Shown here one piece after another: positions 1 to 11,791 of a stretch of 64,000 nt of DNA; positions within the stretch are counted from its first letter, which is position 1; each line of letters starts with the position of its first letter. This stretch comes from Trachythela sp. YZ-2020. Its lineage: Eukaryota; Cnidaria; Anthozoa; Malacalcyonacea; Clavulariidae. The notes under the pieces are model-generated. The model saw only the letters and a list, made by a program, of their open reading frames with translations. It did no database searches and had not been told where the DNA came from. The DNA lies in assembly GCA_016169945.1 (NCBI GenBank), contig JADLSH010000014.1, forward strand, positions 310,001 through 374,000, in the 5' to 3' direction. The position numbers and the translations under genes are program-made.

Positions 1-913
1 ATTTTTAACGCAATGAAGAACATTAGTACATTACAGAAACACGCAGTTCAGCGTTCGCATTATAAGCGAGTAAAAGCGAGATCACGCATTGGTTAATGCA
101 GCTGGCGCTGATAATTGGCAAAGATGTAATGAATTGAGCGCTTGACTGCTTGCATGATTTCAAACTGCTCATGTTCAAGAATAGAAATAGAGTTGAATTC
201 GGCGTGATGGCGTCAATAGGACTATAGAGGCCCTTCCCCAACTCTCCACTGGGTTTATATTGAGTGATAAAATACTCTTAATTAATACAGTTGTATCACT
301 TACATGACTATCGTATACACAGACCTCATGCATGCACTAAAGCACGACGTGATTACTGAGTCCCAACATAAAATATATTGTTACGTACTTCTCAACGCCG
401 CGTGAAAGTGGCACGAAACTGTCGCTAATGTCGTGGTGGATGCAACTTCCAATTTTAATAGTTTCTCTCTGTGACTGTGTTCTCGCAATCTCGCTGCTAT
501 TTGAACAGTCTAAATTTAGTACATTTCTCCCTGTTAATATTTGGAGTCGATGTAGTAATCCGATCTGTTCAAGGTGTCAAGAGTGCTCATGGTATATGAC
601 AAATGGCAATTAGTGCGCTCTGCGCCTTTCTGGTTATCAGCTGACTATGGACCACGGAAAGTAAACTGATTCGGACGGTGTATAGCAATTAGCAATCATG
701 TGACCAATTTTTAACTTTGTTGGACACAAAAACGATAATTTTACGCAATATTTATACCGGACGATCGGGACCGACTTTGTAGTCAAATAGAAAATTTGGG
801 ACCAACTTTTTGGACCGAATCTAAAATGTTGGGTGGGTGTCACACCTCCCCTAATGTGCGCCCGATCCGGAAAATCAAAATTTTTAATGCCCTACAACAA
901 AAACAAACCATAT

Positions 914-974
914 GGCATATAATAAACTACTTATTTTACTACTTATGGTTGTGCCATATAATAAACTACTTATT
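914..974. repeat. Short direct repeat pair
   Basis: The block CATATAATAAACTACTTATT occurs twice, at about 916-935 and 955-974, separated by about 19 bases. Function unknown. Confidence 0.6.
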
Positions 975-990
975 AACTTCAAACGTTCGT

Positions 991-1064
991 TCTTTACGGT
1001 AAAATATTAAACCTCGGTCCTGCCGTATTAAGCCGGACGTCGGTTTAATATTGTACCGTAAAGA
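991..1064. repeat. 74-bp imperfect hairpin
   Basis: The left arm (TTTACGGTAAAATATTAAAC) and the right arm (GTTTAATATTGTACCGTAAA) are near-perfect reverse complements around a GC-rich loop. It looks like a tiny foldback element or the core of a MITE. No target duplication was identified. Confidence 0.55.
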
Positions 1065-2168
1065 CCTCACTTTCGGTTGAAAAGAAGTTAGTATTGTTTT
1101 ATATAATGACTAATGTAGTATAATCCATCACATTATTTAATTTATGTGGCAAAGCCAAATATAGATAAACAAATATTACTACAGTACTAAAACTGTTTGC
1201 ATTAAATCAAAAACACAACATAAAAAGATAAAATGATTCTGTGTTGCAAATATAGATCCGATATAAAAATTTATCCAATATGGAACGTGCCATTTTGAGA
1301 CTAGCAAAGCAATGACAATGTCTCCCCGTTTTGAAAATGGCTCAATCCAGGCATATCCGATACGGTTTTCGTGTCGCTTTACACGAAAAGCTATGCATTA
1401 TATAATGCATGCAAAACATTCCATTACACAGGCCATAAGGTGTATAAAAAAACAAGTAATTCAACTTTCAACTCGAGTTATCATGCGTTATAAATACGAT
1501 GTCAATAATGCTTGTTTTGTATCATTGCGCTCTCAAAAATAGCCAAATACGATCCGATTTAAAATGACCGGTCGAAATCGCCTTCTTCCATCATGCATCA
1601 TTGGGAATTGATTGCACACTTAGTGTCTGAGTATTGAAATTATTTTCATTTCGGATTCAATTGAATTTAAGAATAATCAAGTCTTGGTAAATTTAAAGAT
1701 GGTTTTACGAAACTGAAAGTTTGCAGAGAACTTGCAATGCCTAATGTTCCCACAAGGGGAAACTTCATTTGGGAAATGTTCGGAAATTGGAAGAATATTC
1801 TGACACACAGTGGAGGAAAAATGTGCTTGGACAGGCAATTTTAAATTGTATCGTATTTGGCCATATTTACTCACAATGATACAAGTAAGGTATCATTTGA
1901 CGACTAAAGACTCGATCTCTATTGACTACCAAAATGGTAAATTCTGCTCATTACCTTGTAATCTATACTCGTAAAAATAAAGTCACTCGTTAACGCATTG
2001 ATCGAAAACCTGGTTCTATTTGTTCATAGAGGCATGTGTGTCTGTGTGTCAGTTGATGTTCGGTTTTCCTCAATTTTGGTCATACTTTGTTGAGATGAGA
2101 CAACCCTGCTAGGGGGCTCATGGGAATATGTTCTTCAGCATGTTAAGACGCAATTCAAATCTTTCTTA

Positions 2169-3323
2169 GGCCACGCTTTTTTTATTTGTTGGATTACGGA
2201 TTTTGCTCACCAATATTAAAGGGCGGGAGGGCAAAAAGGAAAAAAAAATTGTCTAATATTTGTAGATAGACTAATACCACAGTGCCATGTACGTCCAAAG
2301 TAAAAGAGTATATGATTATAAAACAAATACTGTCAAACAAATTCAACAGGTATATAAATATTTATAGGTGCAGCATTAAAATGAATTTGAAACTCCATCA
2401 ATGTATTAAAATCTACTATACTGTCTTTTCATATTAATACTGGTCTTTTATCGAAACGATATCGCTGATGGTTTCGCCTCTTTACACCTTGTAAAAGTTT
2501 TCGGTCTTAGAATTTTTGCACCTTTCTCTAATGTCACAGCGAAGTATAAAACATCGCCTCGTTCGGCCATGTTTCCACTGCATGTTTCACGCACGCGCAG
2601 GATTCTCAAATCCCACTTCTATTAATTCCTTAGATTCTCGGTAAACATCCCTTAGATTAAGTAAAATTTCCTTAAACGTAGCGCTGGGCCTGTTTTTTTT
2701 AGTAATAAATGCCCAAGTGACGTTAAGAATTACAAGGTTAATAGGTTATCTGAAATTTTGTCTCATTTCTGAACTGGGATTTTGAGCCATAATATCATGA
2801 CGTCATTGAAAGCGATCCAGTGCAGTCGAAAGATGTACATATGGGTTGAGGCCATTTCCTGTAGAACATTTTTGCAGTTTTTATTGCCTTAGACTACTTT
2901 TTCTGCGTTTTTGAAAATCATTTTTGGATAAATAACACCAAAAGTGACTGAATTTTCCTTAAAAATTTCATATCCTTAAAAAAATCCTTAAAGGTCGAAA
3001 AAGGTCAAAATTTCCTCAGTTTAAGGAAATTTCCTTAAATGTGAGTTGCCTGCGCACACGGTCACGTTTTGCGCCCATGCGTGACATATTGCGTGTGAAA
3101 GGTTTAGCTTGCACGTCAGCCTGACTTTATTCCCGCACGTTGTTCCTTATTTATATTTTTTGGGCGTTTTGCTCAAAAAAAAATACTGATATTTTCTAAA
3201 ATATGGTCGAATGAGAAAAAAACAACAGATGAAAACAGATGGGCGGCATTTTTTTTCTTTCTGGTTTTTAAAAAAATAGAAGGTCGTGAAATCCGTAATC
3301 CAGCAAATGAAAAAAGCATGGCC
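2169..3323. mobile_element. Non-autonomous PIF/Harbinger-like element, 1155 bp
   Basis: About 38-bp terminal inverted repeats start GGCCACGCTTTTTTTATTTG at the left; the reverse complement of the right end starts GGCCATGCTTTTTTCATTTG. Both ends abut the trinucleotide TTA (2166-2168 and 3324-3326), the TWA-type 3-bp target duplication of PIF/Harbinger transposons. No transposase frame lies inside, so it is non-autonomous. The interior holds A/T runs and an AAGGAAATTTCCTT palindrome near 3025 that recurs in an unrelated element near 59885. The superfamily call is inferred from the target duplication and terminal GGCC. Confidence 0.75.
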
Positions 3324-3532
3324 TTATGGTATTCTATTAAATAATAATTCAGAGCAAATTATTCGGATTGCTCCACAACTCGCCCTACCCACTGCTATAG
3401 CTTTGAACACATAACCAACTTTATACACATTTGTGCCTTTTATATAACAGATGTCATGTTTGAAACGGCACCAAACTTAATAGAATTTTCACGAAATAGA
3501 TCGGATTTGGATACGACACATGTTGCTTATTG

Positions 3533-4018
3533 TATTTATGTATTTATGTATTTATGTATTTATGTATTTATGTATTTATGTATTTATGTATTTATGTATT
3601 TATGTATTTATGTATTTATGTATTTATGTATTTATGTATTTATGTATTTATGTATTTATGTATTTATGTATTTATGTATTTATGTATTTATGTATTTATG
3701 TATTTATGTATTTATGTATTTATGTATTTATGTATTTATGTATTTATGTATTTATGTATTTATGTATTTATGTATTTATGTATTTATGTATTTATGTATT
3801 TATGTATTTATGTATTTATGTATTTATGTATTTATGTATTTATGTATTTATGTATTTATGTATTTATGTATTTATGTATTTATGTATTTATGTATTTATG
3901 TATTTATGTATTTATGTATTTATGTATTTATGTATTTATGTATTTATGTATTTATGTATTTATGTATTTATGTATTTATGTATTTATGTATTTATGTATT
4001 TATGTATTTATGTATTTA
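3533..4018 (+). repeat. (TATTTATG)n 8-bp tandem array, ~61 copies
   Basis: A virtually perfect 8-bp microsatellite of about 486 bp. Because 8 is coprime to 3 and no forward frame creates a stop, all three plus-strand frames stay open and spell a repeating YLCIYVFM peptide. Any apparent protein here is a repeat artefact. The array lies about 140 bp upstream of the SRCR exon. The uniformity of the units implies recent expansion or active homogenisation. Confidence 0.98.
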
Positions 4019-4161
4019 CATAATGATACCACATATCGCCAGAAAGGCAGGGTCAACTCTTCCAGAGTCTACTCCAAATGCCGGGGCGCCAAAAATTTGG
4101 GCAAAGTTGACGAAACGCGGGAATGAATCTTTCCTTACGTGTGTATTGTTTATATTTATAG

Positions 4162-4520
4162 CTACTTCTGAACTACTAATCAGATTGAATGGATCAAGTA
4201 ACAATATGACTGGGAGAGTGGAAATCTATCATCCTATATTCCGCTGGGGCACTGTTTGTGGTCTGTTCCTAACAACTGATGGTGGTTTGCAATTCTGGGG
4301 TATTACTGAAGGTAACGTCGTCTGCCGTCAGTTGGGTTTCACTGGAGCGAAGAAGGTCTGGTCTTGGGCTTACTATGGCAAAGGAAGTGGTCCTGTATTG
4401 CTTTCTGATGTTCAGTGCTCTGGCAAGGAATCATATATTTGGGATTGCCGTCATAATGGATGGAATAATCCTGCCAGGTACTGCCGCCATTATTATGATG
4501 CAGGAGTGGATTGTTTCTGA
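4162..4520 (+). CDS. SRCR-domain terminal exon
   Basis: This exon encodes one scavenger receptor cysteine-rich (SRCR) domain of about 115 residues, then a stop. The acceptor is the TTTATAG just before 4162; the exon opens in phase with two bases of a codon. SRCR hallmarks are visible: GRVEIYHPIFRWGTVCG near the start, VVCRQLGF in the middle and, near the end, the WDCRHNGW stretch and a VDC tail, with six cysteines in a group A-like spacing. SRCR domains are extracellular ligand-binding modules of secreted or membrane receptors. Upstream exons are not identifiable in the window because an 8-bp array and a transposon occupy the sequence in front. It is probably the last exon of a larger receptor gene; an isolated duplicated exon is possible. 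Confidence 0.8.
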
Positions 4521-4640
4521 GATCACAAGCATTCAAAACAAGGATACTGGGTTAGATGTAGAGTAGATTTTCCATTTTTTCTCCATATTAGCTAGATGAA
4601 ACGTAAAAAAAGGAGTTGCATCATAGACAAGAACTTGCTA

Positions 4641-4646
4641 AATAAA
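4641..4646 (+). promoter_or_regulatory. Candidate polyadenylation signal of the SRCR gene
   Basis: AATAAA lies about 120 bases after the SRCR stop codon; a second AATAAA follows near 4681. Position and sense fit a 3' UTR signal, but transcript data would be needed. Confidence 0.4.
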
Positions 4647-4699
4647 GTCGATTCCATATGATAAAGTAGAACATTTCTAAAATAAAACGGTAAAATAAC

Positions 4700-5466
4700 C
4701 GCCGATTATCCCGTTTACAACCATTTTCAAAATTACGCGTCTAGCCCGAAAATAATACGAGTCTACATGTAGGTTTTATGTCAAACCGAACATCTGGATA
4801 TTTCAAAGACTAGCATTATATTGTGTATTTGGTTATGATTGTATCAGCTTTGTAGCTTTTGCTTAAAGAATTTGGAATGTTTATCCAGATGTTTAGTGAT
4901 AATTATTGCAAAATGTAACCAATGCAAATAATACAGCTAGCGCGAGATGGTTTGACACACAGTTAAAATTATTCGGCTTTTTCGAACTATGAAAGTCGTT
5001 CACGAAATAGATTTCTGCTCTGATGCTTTGTTCTTGGTTTTAGTTACTCTATGTACTGCGGCTTAAATTGCGTTTCAATACCTTTCGTAAAGTACTGAAC
5101 ATGGCTTCAAAATGTCGTTTGTTTACAACTTGATATTCGCTATACTAGTATAGTTTGTGTGACAGAAAACTGGCTTGTCAACTCAAATTATTCACTGTGC
5201 CGGTCGCGTAATTTTGAAAACGGGTGTAAGTTGCTAAATTCTAGCGAATTGTGCATCCACTTGATTAGAAATAAGTAAATTTAAAAACTATTTGAAAGTA
5301 CAGTTGAGCCATACTACTTGAGCCATACTGGGAGACAAGATTCAAGAATGAAAATGTTTCAACTTACAACGTGATGAAACGCAAGTTTAAGGTGTCTGCC
5401 TAAATTTACTCAAAGTATATCATTATCAATCAATATATTTGCAGGAAATGTATATCCACGTGGAAT
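4700..5466. other. No gene seen
   Basis: AT-rich sequence without a recognisable exon, RNA gene or clear terminal repeats. Confidence 0.5.
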
Positions 5467-5469
5467 TAA

Positions 5470-5830
5470 GGCCCCGATTACACCATACCGGATTGCATTG
5501 GAGCGAAGCGATTTTTATACCGGATTGGTCTGTTGTTTACATTACGCCACTGTAGTCCCGTGCGTGTCGCAGAGAAAAATCACTTCGCTTTGGAGGTGAT
5601 ATGAAAAGTAATCTGGTATGCGCTGAAGCAGTGTAAACATGGCAATCTGGTACGATTCGGTACAAAATCCATATTTTGGCCAAAAAAATGTATTTGTTTC
5701 CATAGAATTGGTAAAGAGGAGTAGCTTGATACGGAGCCGAGCGGCATAGTGTAAACACACTTGTTTTTTGTCGTCTGGTATGAAATGTAATCCGGTATGG
5801 AAAGTAATCCGGTATAGTGTAGCTCCTGCC
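5470..5830. mobile_element. PIF/Harbinger-like MITE, 361 bp
   Basis: The ends form 24-bp imperfect inverted repeats (left GGCCCCGATTACACCATACC, right reverse complement GGCAGGAGCTACACTATACC), both followed by GGAT. They are flanked by TAA at 5467-5469 and 5831-5833, matching the TWA target duplication of PIF/Harbinger. The interior repeats the motif AATCCGGTAT in both orientations (near 5484, 5516, 5613, 5644, 5777 and 5802), a subterminal pattern expected of transposase binding sites. No coding capacity. Confidence 0.75.
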
Positions 5831-6305
5831 TAAGATGACTTCTGCAAGATATATCTTGCTTTGGCATGATTTTTCGCTTTATGTTTCGATTAGAATTTGT
5901 AGGACTTGTAATTTGTTGTAGACAACAGTATTTTGTAGTTTTTAGACGCGTCTCTGTAAGAGGGTATGTCTGCCGTTGGTCTGTCTGTCCCCACTTTACC
6001 CTAATATATGAAGGAAAATTTGGAGTAATGCTTGTGGGACCAAATTTGTGTAAGTGAAGCATGCCCAGTTATTGTGAGCACGCGTCATTAGTATTTATTT
6101 AAGTTTTTCTTCTTGTAATATCGTAATGAATTATGTAATTAGTAAAGCGCTGTCATAATCGGCAGTTGCTTTTGAATTTTCACCCAGTAAAATATTATTA
6201 ATGCAATCTTCTGTCTGTTTATTTCTATTCGCATTAAACACCAACTAGAGCTGTAACTAACGTGTTCCGGATATTATACTACGACTTAGAAATTATTTCC
6301 AGTGA

Positions 6306-6497
6306 TTAGAGAACGAACTAATAGCAAAACCAAAAGATCCTCTTCTTATTAATCAGAATACTCTCGCTGTATATTCTATACCATGTGGTGACTGTGAGAA
6401 AAAGTATCTGGGTCAGTCTAAGCGCCAGTTTGACACACGTTTAAAAGAACATCAAAAGGATGTTTCAACTTTAAACCGAAGGGAAATCAGCTTTGTC
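6306..6497 (+). pseudogene. Penelope-like element fragment, GIY-YIG endonuclease region
   Basis: An open plus-strand stretch reads DPLLINQNTLAVYSIPCGDC and continues with EKKYLGQSKRQFDTRLKEHQ. The IPC..C....YLGQ..R....R..EH pattern is the start of the GIY-YIG endonuclease domain found at the C-terminus of Penelope-like retroelement proteins. It begins after a stop at 6303-6305, and the similarity fades after about 6490, so it is a truncated relic. The hammerhead-bearing repeats at 23.4-23.8 kb may belong to the same class of element. Confidence 0.7.
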
Positions 6498-6959
6498 AGC
6501 TTTGTTATTTGCTTCATATTTTGTGCGATTATTGGTGAGTAAGTGGATGTTCTCTTGCTATCGTAATATGCCATGTTTACCCACTCTTTTACATACATGA
6601 GAAGTTAATCAAGTGTATTAATATCCATCCACCTAAACCTTCTAATATTAAGTCAATATGTAACATTTGCTCCATGAGCATGTATAATTAATCCCTTGAG
6701 TGGATTTTTACCCACTCTTATTTGAATGTCATTATATTATTAGCCTTATACTTTATTCGATTCTAAAACCGTGTTACCTCCAATATTGACTTTATTGACT
6801 TTATTAGAAACGGTGCTATTTCACCTGATTAATTATTTACAATGATGTTAACTAAAAAAAAAGAAAGAAAGGAAAGGTGATCTTCCAATAGACCGTGTGC
6901 ATGCACTACAAATATATTATATAAAATATCAATGGTCTACAAAAAATTAGGTGACTGAA

Positions 6960-7205
6960 AATGAATTTCCAGTATTAGTATATTCGTTTTATTTTGGTTT
7001 TAAAGCTAGAGATGTTTTTCGATGATTTTATTGCAGTGGAAAGGTTATTCCAAACCTCAGCCCCCCTGTAGGCAAAAGCCTTTTTCATATTATTTGTTTT
7101 TGGCTTAGGTAATGCGAAACTAAATTGGCTATTTCTCGTATTATATGGTTTATGGTTATACATAAGAGATTAATATGAGAAATACTGAATAGTTCTTTTA
7201 GTGGT
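6960..7205 (-). pseudogene. Non-LTR retrotransposon (CR1/L2-like) reverse-transcriptase C-terminal fragment
   Basis: The minus-strand translation contains YNTRNSQFSFALP, AFAYRGAEVWNNLS and SSFKTKIKRIY. This matches the conserved tail of CR1/L2/jockey-type reverse transcriptases (Y.TR........ R..F.Y.G...WN.LP..I....S...FK). Only the last ~70 residues remain, so it is a 5'-truncated LINE copy. Confidence 0.7.
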
Positions 7206-7649
7206 GAGTTAATGCTCGTTTGTTTTCGCTTCTTTAATCAACTGCATGGTTTGCCCACAATGGAAATGAAGACGTTCATATTTATACGTTTTATCTATCA
7301 TGCTCGGTATACCTTCCCCTCTAAATCCCAAGGTGGTGCTTGGAGTACTTTTTATACGACTCTCTCGCATTACCGGGCGCAAGGGCCACCGAATTAGCGC
7401 AAGATATTTTGATCGGAAACATATTCCACAGGTAACCCTCCCAGGATTAAGAGGTGCTACTTCTAACACTATGTCTCTTTGAAAATAAATCATTAAACCT
7501 TAACTGTTTTTTTTTCTTGTCTTTAAACTAATTCAGTTCAAATCGCACATATAAATGATTTTACGACTTTCAGAACTTCTAATATTTTTAAAATTTCGCT
7601 CATTCCACTCCTGATAATTCGCCATATTTTGAGATCAGTGGGAGGTCCT

Positions 7650-8000
7650 CCAAAGACCATTGAACTAAATAGAACTGGAACGCTACTTCTATAGAGATCA
7701 CCTATGATTACTTGAAGCCAATCAAAACACGCGTGTTCACGCCGCGCGATTCCCTCGCAAGGCCACTGCAGGGGGCGAATCACGCCGTTTTTTGGCGAGA
7801 CGACAAATCATGCATTAACAGAATTCATTGGAATATAAAACGAAAATTTTCGTTTATTATATTGTTTTAAACTGCAATTTTGTTTGGGCCTCATTTTTCT
7901 TTGCGTGGAAAGACTGGAGATGACCTTCAAGAATTTGGCTTCAAATTTCCGGTTGGAGGTAGCGTTCCAGTCCCATTCAGTTCAATGCCAAAGACTGACC
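7650..8000. repeat. Widely spaced inverted repeat
   Basis: The sequence near 7655-7700 (reverse complement TAGCGTTCCAGTTCTATTTA) matches 7963-8000 (TAGCGTTCCAGTCCCATTCA) for about 45 bases at roughly 80% identity. They could be arms of a MITE or two opposite copies of a short repeat. The intervening sequence has a GC-rich patch but no recognisable gene. Confidence 0.45.
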
Positions 8001-8139
8001 ATAGTCACGCGCCCGCGATTGTTGATGCTCATTTAAATCGCCTTGCTCTTCTTTCCCCGGGTATAAATAGCAGTGTGGAATTAGTATACTCTCGACACTG
8101 GTTTTTCCCTATGCGAGTGCCTCGGGGATTAAGTTAGTC

Positions 8140-8960
8140 TACTCAAGCTGGGGGATTCCAGCGACATGTCTGGTAGCAATGCTTCATAATATAATTACAC
8201 TTGTGTTACCTGTACTCCAGTCTTCCACGTCAATGCCTAGCGTTCTCATCCCGCCCTTGTCACTCTGTACTGCATCTACCTCTAGCAGTGGCCGCCATAC
8301 CATCCATACCTCAAAGGATTACGGGCAAGACAAGTGTAAATAGAGTACTTATTGGCGTCCACGGATATAGGACTGTTGTTGTGAAGATCTTGCACGCACT
8401 GCCGCTCGAATAAAGTCACAAGGGAGGTTGATATTGTATTTTTCCTTACCATAATGAAGTAGACATTTTCATCTGACAAAAATGGCCAATTTTTGAACAT
8501 CTACCATGACTGGGTAAATCGCTGTAGGGTTTCTGTCCGCTTTTTGTTTATAGTTTGACCCGCTATTTGTGCTTGCTTGAATATTTAAAATGGCGTCAAA
8601 ACAGAGTTTCCTTCTGACCATAGTTAATAGAGATGAAATGGTTAGGAAACTCGGCTTTCACTTTTGTTGTGTAATTTTGTTTGCATTTGTGCGCGATCAC
8701 GGTTAATGAATATATTGTATTTTTATGAGTCGACCAATAGAAATGTTTGGGCTTAATCTCCAAACCGTATTTCTGAAATATTAATGAATGTAAGACAAAA
8801 TATATGTGCACGGTCAGGTACCGTTCAACATAAATCTCATTCAATTGGTAGCTGCTTTGTAGTTTGACAAGTTTCCTAACCATGTTATCTTTCTTGATTA
8901 TGTTCTGACCTATGAGTATGGTTCTGGCCATCAAGGATTACAAAATATATAATATGCTGA
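8140..8960. other. No gene seen
   Basis: No exon recognised. A weak inverted pair around GTTTCCTAACCAT (8639-8651 on the minus strand; 8872-8884 on the plus strand) may be a decayed foldback element. Confidence 0.35.
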
Positions 8961-8972
8961 TATATATTTTAT

Positions 8973-9433
8973 ATGGAATACTCGAACGGAAATTTATATA
9001 CATTTTTAGACCTAGCCAGGAGCAGTTGCGAAAAATGCAACTTAGTCGGCTCTGGACTAGTTCCATCTACTAACACCTTCTACTTAACTAGAGTTCTAGA
9101 CGTGCTGGAACAACAAATTATACACCAAAATACTCCTCGTTGTTCAAAGATTCTAGCGAGATATAACTTGCCTTATAACTCTCGGTATTTCGCAAGATAG
9201 AAGCGAAAACGGCACTTCGATGAAATGCACAATAATGCAACGCAAAATTGCGGAATATTTAGCATGACATAATATTCAGCAACTAGACTCTGTAGCTCAG
9301 TTGGTTAGAGCGTTACACCGGAATCGCAGGGCCACAGGTTCGGTTCCTGCCAGAGGGCCTAAGGTTGCATTTTTTGCAACTGCTCCTGGTTAGGTCTGAA
9401 AATGTATTAAAATTTTCGTTCGAATATTCCATC
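8973..9433. mobile_element. Inverted-repeat element with a tRNA-like core
   Basis: About 73-bp imperfect inverted arms (8973-9045 and 9361-9433) contain the shared tract TTTTTAGACCTAGCCAGGAG and end at ATGGAATACTCGAACG or its complement. A tRNA-like block lies between them. The same arms plus tRNA-like block recur at 49410-49738, and a short piece recurs near 35047 inside the big transposon, so this is a dispersed family. It may be a tRNA-derived SINE dimerised head to head, or a MITE that captured a tRNA-like sequence. Confidence 0.6.
9285..9359 (+). repeat. tRNA-like SINE head, copy 1
   Basis: It contains a perfect internal promoter A box (TAGCTCAGTTGG) and a near-perfect B box (GGTTCGGTTCC). 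The acceptor arm does not pair at its outer positions and the anticodon loop lacks the conserved U33, so this is a tRNA-derived polymerase III head, not a working tRNA gene. Confidence 0.7.
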
Positions 9434-9560
9434 TACAAAACACGTACTATTAGGTCTATCGAACGAGATGTCGAGAAAAAATCTTGAAATTTACCCATAC
9501 CTTCTACTGGCATCACTCCCATCATGTATACACGAATTTGCGGTTAATGCTCAGCAACTG

Positions 9561-9638
9561 GACTCTGTAGATCAGTTGGTTAAGAGTGTTGCACAGGAAT
9601 CGCAGGGCCACAGGTTTGATTCCTGTCAAATACCTCTG
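9561..9638 (+). repeat. tRNA-like SINE head, copy 2
   Basis: A diverged second copy in the same orientation about 275 bases downstream, with A box TAGATCAGTTGG and B box GGTTTGATTCC. The spacer between the copies (ATGTCGAGAAAAAATCTTG near 9469) is also present in the 49.3-49.6 kb copies, so the units are tandem. Confidence 0.65.
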
Positions 9639-11544
9639 TAGGCATGTTTCCCCTCTTAGGTCGTATTCTGTGGCCAAAAAATATGCCTAGAAATTAAACT
9701 CCGCTGCGCCCAGTCGGGAACTAAGTGATAAAAGCGTAATATAATAGTTTTTAACTTACCTTATATAAATTTACCTGTTGTCATCTCTGTAGACCAGCAG
9801 TTTTTTCGCAATAGCGACCGCTTAGTCTCCGCGGAAACTATGGACGGAGGGAAACTACGAGAAGCTGCAACAAAGAAAAATGATGAGCGGATTCTTCTTC
9901 ACATTTTAAACAAGGACTCTGTTGCTGTAGAGGTAAAGTACCATAAACGCTGTTACAAGCGCTACGTATCTCCCGTAGAGCACATTAATGTAACGGAGGA
10001 GGAAGGATTTGAAGAACGGATATATAGCAAGTCTTTTGATTCTTTTTGTGTTTATGTGAAGAAAAACATCATCGACGACCACAACATCTTTTACGTGAAT
10101 AGACTAAAGAATGAATTTGTAAAGATCGTTAAAGATTTGGAAAATGAAGACGCATCAAACTACCGAACATTTCGTTTAAAAGCAAGACTGCAAGAAAGAT
10201 TCCCGCAACTCGTTTTCCATAGACCAAAGGTCAGGAACAGAAGTGAGATTGTTTACGCAGAAGACCTAAGTCGTGGAAACGTAACAGAGATGATATTGAC
10301 TACGGAGGAGCAAAGCGATTTGGATGAGACGGAAGATGAAGAAATGCGTGAATTAAATCAAGATACCCCAAGGAAAAATGACAAGATGGTTCCAAACTTA
10401 AGGGAACTATATTTATCTGCGCTTACATTGAAAGAGAATATTCGTCGGCATCAAGAATCATGGTATGATAATTGGCCTCCTTTAGCATCTGACATAACCG
10501 GCGAAACTGTAAAGAAAACTGTGTCTCTTCTTTTATTTAATTTTGTTGCTTGGTTGCTTGGCTACTCGGATGATCCAGAGGAGTCAGAATATGTTGATCT
10601 AGACGAGAAACTAGCCGTTAAGGTGTTTTCAATCTGCCAAGACATTGTGTATAATAACAGTAGAGGAAAGACCCAAACGCCAAAGTCCCTATCATTGGCT
10701 ATCTCCGTCAGACAAATATCAGGTTGTTCTGGCCTTATTGATATCTTGAATGGTCTTGGACATTGTGCGTCCTTATCCACCATAACGTCTTACGACACGG
10801 CAATCGCACAATTGAATATCAATACAGCAAATTTGATTCCAAAAGAATTCGTTGCAAATGAGGCTGTCAACATAGTTTACGACAATATTGATTTTGGGGA
10901 GGAGATCAATAAACAGACACATGTGACTAACGGTATTGTTACTCAGAGGATCACGTCAGAAAAGCAGGTTTATCCAGAACAGACTGTAACGATAAAAAAA
11001 TGCGAGCGGACGGTGAAAGTACTCGGTTCAGACGTCGTGCCTTTCAGTCTCGGAGTTAAAAAGACGCCAAAGTTTCATAAGTGTTGATAAAGTTTCAGAC
11101 GCCAAAGTGTTGATTAAAAGTTTGCCATCAGAAGACTATATCGTTCCAGGATGGACTGGCTTTAACACAATACTGTGTGAAGATGTTATCCCCCCTGTTT
11201 CAAGGATTGGTTATCTTCCCGTTATCGAAGCATCGCCAACACAATTTTCAACGACTCATGCTATTCTGAAAAGATGCACGGAAATAGCCGACAAATTGCA
11301 GCTACGATTTGCAACACTTGTATTCGATGAAGCTTTATATTCTAAAGTACAGCAGGTCAGGTGGAAAAATGACATTTTCTACAATCGTTTTATTGTGCGG
11401 CTTGGGGAATTTCATGTGATCATGTCATTTTTGTCTTTGATTGCCACGATTTTTCAAGACGGAGGATTAAAAGTATGTCATACTTAACCGTGATCATGAA
11501 AAAATTGCTACACTAAGTCGTTTATTTATCATTCTTAAAATAGA

Positions 11545-11791
11545 CATTTATACGGAGAAAATAAGTCGCGACTTAACTAAGACGCGTCTTATATAAGACG
11601 TGAACATCTTCGTATAAATGGTCAGTTTTCAATAAGTCGCGGCCTATTTTGGACAAGCGTCAACCCCTGTTCTCATTTTAGTCGCGGCTTACTTTGCTTA
11701 CAAACAAATTGTACCATTTATACGAAGGTGTTCACGTCTTATATAAGACGTGTCTTAATTAAGACTCAACTTATTTCCTACCGTATAAATG
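11545..11791. mobile_element. MITE with long inverted repeats, in an intron of the CXC gene
   Basis: The arms are about 75 bp each (CATTTATACGG at the left, CCGTATAAATG at the right). Each contains a second palindrome, CGTCTTATATAAGACG, and ends internally at CGTATAAATGG. The element fills most of the intron between 11473 and 11877. Confidence 0.75.

Larger units (their letters stand above)
1..2165. other. Gene-poor AT-rich stretch
   Basis: I see no exon with recognisable protein content. Open frames are short and lack domain signatures. The only structured pieces are a short direct repeat (about 914-974) and a hairpin (991-1064), listed separately. Confidence 0.5.

Noticed and set aside
3456..4520. 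A 354-residue plus-strand frame running from the TATTTATG array into the SRCR exon
   Set aside because: The first 190 residues are a translation of the 8-bp microsatellite. The SRCR part is preceded by a normal acceptor, so only 4162-4520 is credited as coding.
9285..9359. Functional tRNA gene
   Set aside because: A and B boxes are good, but the outer acceptor pairs fail, U33 is missing and the block recurs within a repeat family.
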